A DNA stretch of 64,000 nt from Cryobacterium sp. Y57 (GTDB lineage: Bacteria; Actinomycetota; Actinomycetes; Actinomycetales; Microbacteriaceae): positions 6,478-70,477 of the forward strand of contig NZ_PJJL01000065.1 of assembly GCF_002929505.1 (NCBI RefSeq), read 5' to 3'. Of the stretch, positions 16,591-25,828 are shown in pieces. Position 1 is the stretch's first letter; every line of letters begins with the position of its first letter. A program made the translations under genes and the position numbers. The notes under the pieces were generated by a model. That model worked only from the letters and a program-made list of their open reading frames with translations, did no database searches and was not told the origin of the DNA.

Positions 16591-16860
16591 GCGTCTCTCC
16601 TCTTGGTTAACTTCGTGATCACAACCAGTCAGCGGATGCTGATTGGGGACGAAGGAGGAAAATCACGCGCTTTTCATGCCAACTCTGTCGTTGACCTGTT
16701 TCACACGACACCCTGTCTACCCTCGCTTTGTCACCTTCTTGAAGGAGGTGATAACGCGACGGCGGAGTGCAAACTACCCGGTAACCTTGATGAAGCGGTA
16801 TGCGCGGGTGGGAGATTCTCCACTTTCGTACCGAGACTATTGTCCCGGAACCAAAGAGTA
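16591..16860 (-). promoter_or_regulatory. Long 5' leader of infC with 16S anti-SD mimic
   Basis: About 270 bases separate the probable promoter from the infC AUC. On the minus strand the leader contains ATCACCTCCTT (16742-16752), identical to the expected 3' tail of 16S rRNA, and a second CCTCCTTC (16651-16658). The first is partly self-complementary to a following GAAGGTGA. AGGAG of the infC ribosome-binding site could pair with the CUCCU of either. No coding sequence in the leader is convincing. A regulatory role is inferred. Confidence 0.45.
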
Positions 16861-16865
16861 GCCTA
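16859..16865. promoter_or_regulatory. Overlapping divergent -10 boxes (infC and DUF1844 gene)
   Basis: TAGCCTA reads TAGCCT on the plus strand (14 bases before the DUF1844 GTG) and TAGGCT on the minus strand, preceded there by TGC as an extended -10. The two promoters would share bases and could exclude each other. Confidence 0.35.
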
Positions 16866-16878
16866 GCAGAGGAATGCA

Positions 16879-17280
16879 GTGAGCCAAAGTTTTGAGCACG
16901 ATACGGGTTTTGAGCAGAATGCGGATTTTGAGCGGGAAACTGATTTTGAGCGGGATGCTGCCCAGGCAACACGCGATATCGCCGATGTGGCCGCTGTGGA
17001 GATCATCACCACGGCCGCGGTGCACCTCATGAGCGCGGCCGCCGTGAAGTGTGGCCTCGCCGAAGATCCCGACGCCCAGATCGATCTCGACGAGGCGCGC
17101 AAGCTCATCACGGCCCTCGCCGGACTGGTCACGGCGGCTGCCCCCGATATCGCCGACATGCACGCCCGCAGCCTGCGGGACGGCCTGCGTTCCCTACAGC
17201 TGGCGTTCCGCGAGGCGTCCTTCGTGCAAGATCCAATCGGCGAGGGCCCCGGTGAGAAGTACACCGGCCCAGTCACCTAA
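16879..17280 (+). CDS. DUF1844 domain protein
   Basis: 133 residues, function unknown. The conserved DUF1844 part is about residues 35-120 (AAVEIITTAAVHLMSAAAVKCGL, then DLDEARKLITALAGLV). The first 25 residues are an acidic/aromatic repeat in which Phe-Glu recurs every five to six residues (SFEHD, GFEQN, DFERE, DFERD), encoded by imperfect 18-bp repeats. GTG start at 16879 is preceded by AGAGGAA. Divergent from infC, a position this family commonly has in actinobacteria. Probably cytosolic and helical. Confidence 0.85.
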   Translation: MSQSFEHDTGFEQNADFERETDFERDAAQATRDIADVAAVEIITTAAVHLMSAAAVKCGLAEDPDAQIDLDEARKLITALAGLVTAAAPDIADMHARSLRDGLRSLQLAFREASFVQDPIGEGPGEKYTGPVT

Positions 17281-17289
17281 CCGTGTGCC

Positions 17290-17355
17290 TGGCAGTCTCA
17301 GGTCTGGCAGTCTCAGGTCTGGCAGTCTCAGGTCTGGCAGTCTCAGGTCTGGCAG
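17290..17355. repeat. Tandem repeat, 4.4 copies of a 15-bp unit
   Basis: TGGCAGTCTCAGGTC starts at 17290, 17305, 17320 and 17335, with six more matching bases at 17350. It spans the 3' end of nei2 and the gap to the DUF1844 gene. On the minus strand each unit has TGA in the nei2 frame, so copy-number change would not extend the protein. Confidence 0.92.
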
Positions 17356-18131
17356 CGCGGGCACCAGTAGGTGTCGCGCAACTCGAGTTCGGTACGGCCG
17401 AGCCGTCCCTTCCGGATGCGGCTGCCACACCGCCGACAGGGCTGCCCGGCCCGCCCGTAGACCCAGAGCTGGGATCCTCGGCGCAGGTTGCCGGTGGTCG
17501 TGCGCTCGTCACGGTCTTTATTGGCCACGAGCAGGCGCCGGGCGAGCATCACGAGTCCGGCGAGGTCAGTGACCTCAGCCACGGGCCGGTTCGGCAGCAA
17601 TCCGCGTAGAAAACAGAGCTCGTTGACATAGACGTTGCCCAGCCCGGCCAGATTGCGCTGGTCAGCAAGGGCTACGATGATCGGCTGCTCACCGTGGGCA
17701 GCAAGGCGCCTGGTGGCCTCGGCAGCGTTGGCTCTGCTCCACTCGGCGTCGAGCAGATCGGATCCAAGGTAGCCGACCACCTCGGCTTCAGCCCGGGTCG
17801 GCACGAGCTCCAGCACGCCGAGTTCGAACCCCACGGCAACCCACTCGGTCGTCTGCAGCACGATGCGTGCCTGAAACGCCGGCCGCTGCCACCGCGTGCC
17901 CGGTCGATACAGGTGCCAGGCACCCTCCATCTTCAAATGCGAGTGGATGCTCGTCTCACCGACCCGGTGCAGCAGATGTTTGCCGCGACTGACGACCTCG
18001 TGCACGGTCTGTCCCGTCAGATCGACCGTAGCGAAAGCGGGTACCCGAATGTCGCAGCCGGTCAGGATACTGCCGCCCAGGGCCTGGTCGAGGGAACGGG
18101 CGGTGCGGTAGACGGTATCGCCCTCAGGCAC
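17343..18131 (-). CDS. nei2: DNA glycosylase/AP lyase of the Fpg/Nei family (Nei2)
   Basis: Removes oxidised bases and nicks the DNA. 262 residues. The N-terminus PEGDTVYRTA gives the catalytic Pro2-Glu3. A helix-two-turn-helix region around LAGLGNVYVNELCFLRG and a C-terminal zinc finger (CRRCGSRIRKGRLG...TYWCPRC) are intact. Upstream, its start overlaps the end of lhr by eight bases; this lhr-nei pairing recurs in actinobacteria. Its stop lies within a 15-bp tandem repeat. Confidence 0.92.
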   Translation of the reverse strand: MPEGDTVYRTARSLDQALGGSILTGCDIRVPAFATVDLTGQTVHEVVSRGKHLLHRVGETSIHSHLKMEGAWHLYRPGTRWQRPAFQARIVLQTTEWVAVGFELGVLELVPTRAEAEVVGYLGSDLLDAEWSRANAAEATRRLAAHGEQPIIVALADQRNLAGLGNVYVNELCFLRGLLPNRPVAEVTDLAGLVMLARRLLVANKDRDERTTTGNLRRGSQLWVYGRAGQPCRRCGSRIRKGRLGRTELELRDTYWCPRCQT

Positions 18132-21100
18132 GCAGCCTCAGCCCTTTCGGGGTCTCGGTGAACCCGGCGGCGCGCAAGGCCCCGCCCACGGCGGTGCCGA
18201 TCACGAACACGCCGTTGACCGTTTCCACCGCAATCCTCTGCACGCGACCGTTGGTGACCAGGGCGGCCAGGCTCACGGTGGCCGCCGTGAGCACCTGCTC
18301 ATCCGTTTCAAAAGCAACCACGGTTTTACCGCCGCGCTCGACATACAGCACGAGGGCACCGTCGACAAGAACGACGAGTGCGCCCGCCTTTCGACCCGGG
18401 CGGTGGGTGGTGTCGCCAGGCAGGGTCGGCCACGGCAGCGCGGCGCCATAGGCGTTCGCCGGGTCGGTCGCGGCCAGGGCAACAGCGTCCAGGGGGGCGG
18501 TGTTCCTCACGTCCACGGACGTCTGGGACACGCCCACAGCGAACGTGCGCAGCCGGTCGATGGTGCCGCCGGTAGCGAACTGGGCTGCGCCGAGCCCCTC
18601 GATGAAGTAGCCGCGGCGGCAGCGGGCCATCTCTTCAAACCCGGTGAGGGTGCGGTAGACGAGTGAGAAACCGCCAATCACGCTTTCCGCCATTACCGCC
18701 CCCCGGGTCACCACGCCATAGCGTTCGAGCAGCGTCTCCCCCAGCGCGTGGGCGCGGCGGGTTGGGGACTCGTCGGCCACTGGAAGGATCGACCATCGGC
18801 CTGAGACCGTCGGCGGACCACTGCGACTCGGCAGGTTCGGCCGCGGCATCGACCGCCCGCGATGCAGACGGGCGCGCGGCGCGGCCCGGCTCTGCCGGTG
18901 GGCCGTGTGCCCGCCAGCCAGCAGCGACCGCACCGGAGCGAACGTGTCATTGTTGATCAGACCGGCCCAGACCAGGTCCCATAACGCCTGCACCAGTGCG
19001 GCGTCGTCCTGGCTGCCGACGGCGTCAGACAGCTGTCGGAAGAAGTATGCACCGCCACCGCCCAGGGTCGTCAGGATCTCCTGCTGTAGCGGCGTCGTCT
19101 CCGCATCGATGGGAAGCGGCAGGGTGAGTTGGGCCGTTTCGGCGAGGTGCAGACTGACCCAACCATCGTTGCCGGCGAGGGTTCCCGCGCCCGCCCAGAG
19201 CACCTCCCCCGCGTTGGTGAGTTCGTCGAGCATCCCCGGTTGGTAGTCGCTCACCCGGGCCGGCAAAATGAGCGTCTCCCAGGCGGACGCCGGAATGCGC
19301 GCCCCTTCGAGCTGTTCGACAACGGATGCGACGCCATCGATTCCGCGCAGCTTGCCGCCCACTTGCTGCCAGACCGGCAGGAACCGTCCAATGGCCTGCT
19401 GGTCCACCGGTTCCACCTCGTGCCTGAGCGCCGCGAGGGAACGACGACGCAGGCGCCGCAGCACCTCGGCGTCGCACCATTCCAGGCCGGAACCGTTCGG
19501 CCGGAATTCGCCGGCTACGACACGCCGGGCGTCGGCAAGGCGTTTGAGGGCAATCTGCACGACGGCGGTGCCGAGGCCGAATCGGTCGGCGACGGCGGCG
19601 GTGGTGAAGGGGCCGTGCGAGCGTGCGTAGCGGCTCACCAGATCGCCGAGCGGATCAGCCACGGATTCCGTAAACGCAGCGGACACCCCGATCGGCAGGG
19701 GAACGCCGAGAGCGTCGCGCAATCGGCTGGCGTCTTCGACCGCTGCCCAGCGTTCCTCACCGCCGATGCTCACGCGCACGGCGCGGCGCACGTCGACCAG
19801 AGCTAGCAGAGCCTGCTCGGCGGGAAGGACGGCGGGTGGGCTCTCCGCGAGCGGCAGGCCCTGCGCGGGCCGCGATTCCGGCGGGAGAATGAGCATCCGC
19901 TCGGCGACCTCGCTGGTGCTGAGCGGGCCCAGCGTGCGCAACAGATCGGCCACACCTTCCACGCCCTTGGCCAGGTAGTCCGGCGCGAGCCGTTGCAGTT
20001 CTCGGTCGGTTTGAGCGATGACGCTCGGGTCGAGGAGTTCACGCAGTTCAACCCGCCCCAACAGTTCAGCCAGCAGGCTCGAATCGATGGCGAGGGCGGT
20101 GGCGCGCCGCTCGGCGAGCGGGGTGTCTCCCTCGTACATGAAGGCGGCGACGTAACCGAACAGCAGTGTGCTCGCGAACGGGCTGGCGGTCTCGGTCTCG
20201 GTGTCAACCAGACGCAATTCGCGGGAGCCGATCTGCCGGGCCAGCGCCCCGAGGGCCGGAAGGTCGTACACGTCTTGAAGGCATTCACGCAGGGTCTCGA
20301 GAATGATCGGAAAGGTGGGAAAGGTACGGGCCACGTCGAGTAGCTGGGCGGCCTTCTGGCGTTGTTGCCACAGCGGCGAGCGCGCACCGGGTTTGTACCT
20401 GGGCAGCAGCAGTGCCCGGGCAGCGCACTCCCGAAACCGGGAAGCGAACAGGGCGGAGCCACCGACCTCGTCGATGACGATCTGCTCGAGCTCATCGGGG
20501 TCGAAAACGAAGAGTTCGCTGCCGGGCGGTTCGGTTTCGGTGTCGGGGATGCGCACGACGATACCGTCATCGCTGGCTACGCAGGAGCCGTCGATTCCGT
20601 AGCGTTCGCGCACGCGAGCACCCACGGCGAGCGCCCACGGTGCGTGCACCGGGGTACCGAACGGGGAGTGCAGCACAACCCGCCAGTCCCCCAGTTCATC
20701 GCGAAAACGTTCGACCACGAGGGTGCGGTCGGTCGAGAGCTGCCCGGTGACCGCGCGTTGCTCGGCGAGGAAGGCCAGCAGGTTGTCGATTGCGCGCTGG
20801 TCGAGGCCGCCCACCGCGCAGCGAGCCTGGGCTTCGATGGGCGGCAGAGCCCCAACCTCGCGCACGAACGCACCGATGGCCCGGCCGAGTTCGGCCGGGC
20901 GACCGAGGCCATCACCTTTCCAAAACGGAAGCCGCCCTGGCTGCCCGAAAGCGGGCACGACGAGCACCCGGTCGTGGGTGATCTCCTGAATACGCCAGCT
21001 CGTGGTGCCAAGCGCGAAGACGTCGTTCACCCGCGACTCGTAGACCATCTCCTCGTCGAGTTCGCCGACCCGTTTGCCGGTGATCTGTTCGCCGCCGACC

Positions 21101-22809
21101 ATGAAGACGCCAAACAGGCCGCGGTCGGGAATGGTGCCGCCGCTCGTCACGGCCAAGCGTTGTGCCCCGGGCCGCCCGGTCAGTGTGCCATTGTCTCGAT
21201 CCCAGACAATGCGGGGGCGCAGTTCGGCGAACTGGTCAGACGGGTAGCGGCCGGCGAGCAGGTCAAGGGTCGCCTCGTAAGCCGAGCGTGGCAAGGTCGC
21301 AAACGGCGCGCTGCGCCGCACCGTGTCAAACCAGGTTTCCACGTCGATGGGCTCGAGCGCGCAGGCTGCGACCGTCTGCTGCGCCAGAATATCGAGCGGG
21401 TTGGTGGGTACCCGCAGTGCTTCGATGGCCCCGGCCACCATGCGCTCGGCGGCAACCGCAGCGTGGATGAGGTCGGCGCGATGCTTGGGGTAGATCACCC
21501 CGCGCGAAACCTCACCCACCTGGTGCCCGGCCCGGCCGAGCCGCTGCAGCCCGCTCGACACCGATGGCGGCGATTCAACCTGCACGACCAGATCGACGGC
21601 GCCCATGTCGATACCGAGTTCCAGGCTCGAGGTCGCGACGACACAGCGCAGCCGCCCCGACTTCAGATCGTCTTCAATGAACGCGCGTTGTTCCTTGCTG
21701 ACGGAACCGTGATGCGCCCGCGCGAGCAAGGGCGCGGCGCCGATGCTCTGCCCGCTTGCCCCCATCAACTCGGCCGGCGGGCGCACCGCGGCCAGCACAC
21801 CGTGATCGGCCAGCTCGCCCTCGGCAACCGAAACCGGCACCAGAGCGGATGCCTCCGCCCCGGCCAGGCGATCGGCGTAGATTTCGTTGAAGCGCGCTGT
21901 CAGCCGTTCAGTCAGTCTCCGGGAATTCGCGAACACGATGCTCGAGGAGTGCGCCAGTACCTCGTCAACGATGGCCTCCTCAACGTGGGGCCAGATGGAC
22001 CCGGTTTGCGCAGCAGCGGCCGACGTGACCCCTTCGCGTTGCGGCACCGGCCCGAGGTCGCTCATATCGTCGACCGGCACGACCACGCGCAGGTCGAACC
22101 GTTTCAGAGAGGGCGGCGCCACGATGTGAACGGGCGCGGCGCCACCGAGAAAGCGCGCCACTTCGCTTTGCGGGCGCACGGTGGCCGACAACCCGATGCG
22201 TTGGGCCGGGTGGTCGAGGAGCGCGTCGAGGCGTTCGAGCGATACGGCGAGGTGAGCGCCGCGCTTACTGGCTGCGACCGCATGTATTTCGTCGATGATG
22301 ACCGTCTGCACATCGCTCAGCGATTCCCGAGCTGCCGACGTCAGCATCAGAAACAATGATTCCGGAGTGGTGATGAGGATGTCGGGGGGCGAGGAGATCA
22401 ATCTGCGGCGGTCAGCGGTCGACGTATCTCCCGAACGCACACCGACCGTGACCTGTGGCGGCTGAAGTCCAAGCCGTTGCGCGGCACGGGTGATTCCCAC
22501 CAGCGGCGCGGTGAGGTTGCGTTCGACGTCAACGCCGAGGGCTTTGAGCGGTGAAATATAGAGCACACGGGTACCCGTGTGCCGGGCACCGGGCTCGGCT
22601 GATGCCGGTGCTGACTCGTTCGCCAACTGGTCGATGGCCCACAGGAAGGCGGCGAGGGTCTTGCCCGATCCGGTGGGAGCCACGACGAGGGCGTGCGACC
22701 CTTGCGCGATAGCAGTCCACGCACCGAGCTGCGCCGCGGTCGGCGCGGCAAACGCCTCGGTGAACCAGGCCCGAGCCGCCGGGGAGAATTGATCGAGAAT
22801 GTCGGTCAT
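18124..22809 (-). CDS. lhr: Large ATP-dependent helicase Lhr
   Basis: Superfamily 2 3'-5' helicase of 1561 residues, the usual size of bacterial full-length Lhr. Walker A APTGSGKT is at 44-51, DEIH in VIIDEIHAV near 174, and motif VI as LGRAGHQVGE further on. A winged-helix and beta-barrel part follow, and the C-terminal ~600 residues form the Lhr-specific domain. It probably works in DNA repair with the overlapping nei2. The long open frames on the opposite strand here are codon-bias shadows. Confidence 0.96.
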   Translation of the reverse strand: MTDILDQFSPAARAWFTEAFAAPTAAQLGAWTAIAQGSHALVVAPTGSGKTLAAFLWAIDQLANESAPASAEPGARHTGTRVLYISPLKALGVDVERNLTAPLVGITRAAQRLGLQPPQVTVGVRSGDTSTADRRRLISSPPDILITTPESLFLMLTSAARESLSDVQTVIIDEIHAVAASKRGAHLAVSLERLDALLDHPAQRIGLSATVRPQSEVARFLGGAAPVHIVAPPSLKRFDLRVVVPVDDMSDLGPVPQREGVTSAAAAQTGSIWPHVEEAIVDEVLAHSSSIVFANSRRLTERLTARFNEIYADRLAGAEASALVPVSVAEGELADHGVLAAVRPPAELMGASGQSIGAAPLLARAHHGSVSKEQRAFIEDDLKSGRLRCVVATSSLELGIDMGAVDLVVQVESPPSVSSGLQRLGRAGHQVGEVSRGVIYPKHRADLIHAAVAAERMVAGAIEALRVPTNPLDILAQQTVAACALEPIDVETWFDTVRRSAPFATLPRSAYEATLDLLAGRYPSDQFAELRPRIVWDRDNGTLTGRPGAQRLAVTSGGTIPDRGLFGVFMVGGEQITGKRVGELDEEMVYESRVNDVFALGTTSWRIQEITHDRVLVVPAFGQPGRLPFWKGDGLGRPAELGRAIGAFVREVGALPPIEAQARCAVGGLDQRAIDNLLAFLAEQRAVTGQLSTDRTLVVERFRDELGDWRVVLHSPFGTPVHAPWALAVGARVRERYGIDGSCVASDDGIVVRIPDTETEPPGSELFVFDPDELEQIVIDEVGGSALFASRFRECAARALLLPRYKPGARSPLWQQRQKAAQLLDVARTFPTFPIILETLRECLQDVYDLPALGALARQIGSRELRLVDTETETASPFASTLLFGYVAAFMYEGDTPLAERRATALAIDSSLLAELLGRVELRELLDPSVIAQTDRELQRLAPDYLAKGVEGVADLLRTLGPLSTSEVAERMLILPPESRPAQGLPLAESPPAVLPAEQALLALVDVRRAVRVSIGGEERWAAVEDASRLRDALGVPLPIGVSAAFTESVADPLGDLVSRYARSHGPFTTAAVADRFGLGTAVVQIALKRLADARRVVAGEFRPNGSGLEWCDAEVLRRLRRRSLAALRHEVEPVDQQAIGRFLPVWQQVGGKLRGIDGVASVVEQLEGARIPASAWETLILPARVSDYQPGMLDELTNAGEVLWAGAGTLAGNDGWVSLHLAETAQLTLPLPIDAETTPLQQEILTTLGGGGAYFFRQLSDAVGSQDDAALVQALWDLVWAGLINNDTFAPVRSLLAGGHTAHRQSRAAPRARLHRGRSMPRPNLPSRSGPPTVSGRWSILPVADESPTRRAHALGETLLERYGVVTRGAVMAESVIGGFSLVYRTLTGFEEMARCRRGYFIEGLGAAQFATGGTIDRLRTFAVGVSQTSVDVRNTAPLDAVALAATDPANAYGAALPWPTLPGDTTHRPGRKAGALVVLVDGALVLYVERGGKTVVAFETDEQVLTAATVSLAALVTNGRVQRIAVETVNGVFVIGTAVGGALRAAGFTETPKGLRLRA

Positions 22810-22865
22810 ACCGTCATTCTCGCCTGCCCCACCGACAGTGCACTGAGCAGGTCCAATATCGGGTA

Positions 22866-23717
22866 TCAGGCCGATGCGACGAGCTTGACGCTCAGCGAAT
22901 CAACGCTGGTCGTAATGGTCTCGCTTTCCGACCAGCGCGTGCCGAGCCGAGTGAGGATGGCATCGAGGTCAGTCTGGGTGAGGCCGTCGACCAGTTCCAG
23001 TTGAACCACCAGCTCGGGGCCGGTGAGCCGGCCAAACGGGTCACCGGCAGAGAGCTGCACGGTCAGTACCGAAAGTTCGGTCGCGATCGATGCGGTGAAA
23101 GCATCGGCGACACAGTGACTGGCGTAACTCGGTGTCCACGGCAAGGACTGGGCGATGGCCCATAGGGCCGGACGGCGAATGACGAATTCACCGGGCGACG
23201 TCGGGTCGAGCACAACGAGGTCGGTATTCTCCTGCGCGGCGGCCAAGGCGACGCGCACAGCATCCGCTGGAACAGGCCGGGCGAGGGGATTCCAGGTCGT
23301 CATGGCGGCGGTTGACGTGAACGCAGGCAGTACGGTGCGGCCGTCCGGGCCGGCCACGGTGATGATCGACAACTCCTGGGTTTTGTCGATCGTCTGGCCG
23401 CGCCCGTTCAGGGCGGCATCGCCGAGTTTGGTCACCAGAGGAATGAGCAGGCGAGAACTGCGAATGGCGTCGATGACGCTCTCTTCCCCGGCCTCGCGCG
23501 CCTGGAACCGGGCGAGCGCCTCGGCAAGAGGCGCTGGCGCGGATCCGTCATCGCCGACATCGAGATTCGCTTCGAATTCGCGACCGACCCAAGGCTGGCC
23601 GGCGGAGTCGGCCATGTTGGCTGACTCGTTGTGATCGCCGGGTTGACCTGATGGCGCGGCACCATCCGGACGTCCAGAAGAGTCACCGGTGGACCCGAGG
23701 TTTCGCGCCTTCGCCAT
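22866..23717 (-). CDS. SseB-family protein
   Basis: 283 residues with an SseB N-terminal-type domain (about 60-170: EALARFQAREAGEESVIDAI, then RLLIPLVTKLGD and VLPAFTS). The first 55 residues are polar and probably disordered. Function unknown; the domain is associated with enhancement of serine sensitivity in E. coli, but that says little here. Start overlaps the hisA stop by one base (TAATG), so it is the last gene of the hisC-B-H-A operon, a position seen in related actinobacteria. Confidence 0.85.
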   Translation of the reverse strand: MAKARNLGSTGDSSGRPDGAAPSGQPGDHNESANMADSAGQPWVGREFEANLDVGDDGSAPAPLAEALARFQAREAGEESVIDAIRSSRLLIPLVTKLGDAALNGRGQTIDKTQELSIITVAGPDGRTVLPAFTSTAAMTTWNPLARPVPADAVRVALAAAQENTDLVVLDPTSPGEFVIRRPALWAIAQSLPWTPSYASHCVADAFTASIATELSVLTVQLSAGDPFGRLTGPELVVQLELVDGLTQTDLDAILTRLGTRWSESETITTSVDSLSVKLVASA

Positions 23718-24463
23718 TAGTCCCCCGCGACGTCCAGTGCCTCAGCAAGGGTGAAGGCCCCCGCGTACAGTGCTTTGCCCACGATGGCACCTTCAAGCCC
23801 GAGCGGAACCAGGCGGCGCAGGGCGTCAATGTCATCGAGGCTGGAGATGCCTCCGGAGGCGATCACGGGTTTGCGGGTGCGGTCGAGCACCTGGCGAAGC
23901 AGATCGATGTTCGGACCCTGCAGGGTGCCGTCCTTGGTGACATCGGTCACAACATAGCGGGCGCAGCCGGCTTCTTCGAGACGTTCGAGCACCTGCCAGA
24001 GGTCTCCACCGTCTTGTGTCCAGCCGCGTGCGGCGAGGGTCGTACCGCGTACGTCGAGGCCAACGGCAACGGCCTCGCCGTATTGCGCGATAACGCTCGC
24101 CGCCCACTCTGGATTTTCCAGTGCCGCTGTGCCGAGGTTGATGCGCTTGACGCCCGTGGTCAGTGCCGCTTCCAGCGATTCATCATCGCGGATGCCGCCG
24201 GAGAGCTCGATATTGACGCCCTTGACCTGGCGGATGACCTTTTTGATCACGCCGGTGTTGTTGCCCCGGCCAAACGCTGCGTCGAGGTCGACGAGGTGAA
24301 TCCACTCTGCACCCTGCCGTGCCCAATCAGCCGCAGCATCGACGGGGTCACCGTAGTTTGTTTCCGTACCGGCTTCCCCCTGCGTCAGACGAACTGCCTT
24401 ACCGGCGGCCACATCGACGGCGGGCAGGAGGACGAGCCTCGGTATCTTATTGAACTCGCTCAT
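23717..24463 (-). CDS. hisA: Phosphoribosyl isomerase (HisA/PriA)
   Basis: (beta/alpha)8 isomerase converting ProFAR to PRFAR in histidine synthesis. 248 residues, with [15 protein letters not shown] at the N-terminus (catalytic Asp) and [20 protein letters not shown] (second Asp). In actinobacteria the orthologue PriA often also isomerises phosphoribosyl anthranilate for tryptophan; that dual role is inferred. ATG at 24463 chosen; the upstream open region has no ribosome-binding site. Lies 103 bp after hisH. Confidence 0.93.
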   Translation of the reverse strand: MSEFNKIPRLVLLPAVDVAAGKAVRLTQGEAGTETNYGDPVDAAADWARQGAEWIHLVDLDAAFGRGNNTGVIKKVIRQVKGVNIELSGGIRDDESLEAALTTGVKRINLGTAALENPEWAASVIAQYGEAVAVGLDVRGTTLAARGWTQDGGDLWQVLERLEEAGCARYVVTDVTKDGTLQGPNIDLLRQVLDRTRKPVIASGGISSLDDIDALRRLVPLGLEGAIVGKALYAGAFTLAEALDVAGD

Positions 24464-24566
24464 TGGTGTCCTTGGTTGGTGCGGCCGCGTGTTGCGACCA
24501 GGTTCATACAGGTGCCGGTGATGGGTAGGCGGGAAAGTTTGGACTGTGAAGTCCAGGTGCACCGAG

Positions 24567-25199
24567 CTAGTCGCGCAGAGTGCCGATCCAGTTTTTCAAC
24601 AGGCGGATGCCCGCCTCACCGGATTTTTCGGGGTGAAACTGAGTGGCGCTCAGCGGGCCGTTCTCGATGGCAGCCAAAAACGGTGCCCCGTGTTCGGCCC
24701 AGGTGAGCCGGGGTTCGGGAAACGGCGGCATAACCTCGAGCGTCCAGGACTGGGCAGCGTACGAGTGCACGAAATAGAACCGTTCCTCTTCGATTCCTCG
24801 GAAGAGCACGGAGTCAGGGGCGCTCGTGACGGTGTCCCAGCCCATGTGCGGCAGAATCGGTGCGGAAAGTTCGGTGACCGTTCCGGGCCATTCACCCAGT
24901 CCCACGGTGTCGATCCCACGCTCGACACCGTGTTCAAACATGACCTGCATGCCGACGCAGATGCCGAGCACCGGACGATCGCCAGCCAGGCGACGATCGA
25001 CGATGTCGTCGCCGCGCACCGCCTTGAGGGCGGCCATCACAGCGCTGAATGCACCGACACCGGGTACGACGAGACCGTCGGCCTCGAGCGCGACGGTTCG
25101 ATCGCTCGTCAGGGTGACGTCAGCGCCGGCCAGTTCGAGCGCCTTGACCGCGGAGTGCACATTGCCCGTGCCGTAGTCGAAGACAACGACCCGGCTCAC
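24567..25199 (-). CDS. hisH: Imidazole glycerol phosphate synthase subunit HisH
   Basis: Class I glutamine amidotransferase supplying ammonia to HisF. 210 residues. The nucleophile elbow is in [14 protein letters not shown], with the catalytic Cys, and the His/Glu pair in [13 protein letters not shown] at 25199 overlaps the hisB stop by 4 bp. hisF is not in the window. Confidence 0.95.
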   Translation of the reverse strand: MSRVVVFDYGTGNVHSAVKALELAGADVTLTSDRTVALEADGLVVPGVGAFSAVMAALKAVRGDDIVDRRLAGDRPVLGICVGMQVMFEHGVERGIDTVGLGEWPGTVTELSAPILPHMGWDTVTSAPDSVLFRGIEEERFYFVHSYAAQSWTLEVMPPFPEPRLTWAEHGAPFLAAIENGPLSATQFHPEKSGEAGIRLLKNWIGTLRD

Positions 25200-25819
25200 A
25201 GGGCACCCTTGGTCGACGGGATGCCGTGCACCAGCGGGTCGAGAGCCTTGGCGAGGCGAAAAGCGCGGGCGAAGGCCTTGAACTCGGCTTCAGCGATGTG
25301 GTGGGGGTCGCGACCGCCCAGCACGGTGACGTGCACGGTCAACCCGGCGTGGAAGGTGATGGCTTCAAAGACGTGACGCACCATGGAGCCGGTGAAGTGT
25401 CCGCCGATCAGGTGGAATTCGAAGCCGGCCGGTTCGCCGGTGTGCACCAGGTAGGGGCGACCCGAAATGTCGACGACGGCTTGGGCGAGAGCCTCGTCGA
25501 GCGGCACCAGCGCGTCACCGTAGCGCGAGATGCCCGACTTGTCGCCGAGCGCTTGGCGAATAGCCTGGCCGAGCACGATTCCCACGTCTTCGACCGTGTG
25601 GTGTACGTCAATTTCGATGTCGCCGGAAGCACGCACAGTGAGGTCGCACAGCGAGTGTTTCGCAAACGCGGTGAGGAGGTGGTCGTAGAACGGCACCGAG
25701 GTGCGGATATCGCTGACGCCGGTGCCGTCGAGATTGAGCGAGAGGTCGATACTGGATTCACTCGTCTCCCGTTGCAGGTGGGCGACGCGGGGCGCGAGAA
25801 TGCCGACAGGAGAACTCAT
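25196..25819 (-). CDS. hisB: Imidazoleglycerol-phosphate dehydratase
   Basis: Mn-dependent dehydration of imidazole glycerol phosphate. 207 residues, monofunctional type without the phosphatase domain. Metal-binding histidines are in [24 protein letters not shown] and the [14 protein letters not shown] and RDPHHIAEA segments. Nine bases separate it from hisC. A TAAGCT six bases before the ATG could be an internal promoter, but it overlaps the hisC stop and may be chance. Confidence 0.96.
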   Translation of the reverse strand: MSSPVGILAPRVAHLQRETSESSIDLSLNLDGTGVSDIRTSVPFYDHLLTAFAKHSLCDLTVRASGDIEIDVHHTVEDVGIVLGQAIRQALGDKSGISRYGDALVPLDEALAQAVVDISGRPYLVHTGEPAGFEFHLIGGHFTGSMVRHVFEAITFHAGLTVHVTVLGGRDPHHIAEAEFKAFARAFRLAKALDPLVHGIPSTKGAL

Positions 25820-25828
25820 ACTGTTAGC

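Noticed and set aside
16676-16861. Possible small plus-strand gene in the infC leader, behind GAAGGAGG at 16651
   Set aside because: The ribosome-binding-like sequence is 17 bases before the ATG, the peptide has no recognisable features and the region is better explained as the infC leader on the other strand.
20362-22359. 665-codon plus-strand open frame opposite lhr
   Set aside because: Antisense to the Lhr helicase domain with intact motifs; composition (Arg, His, Gly, Asp rich) is that of a shadow frame.
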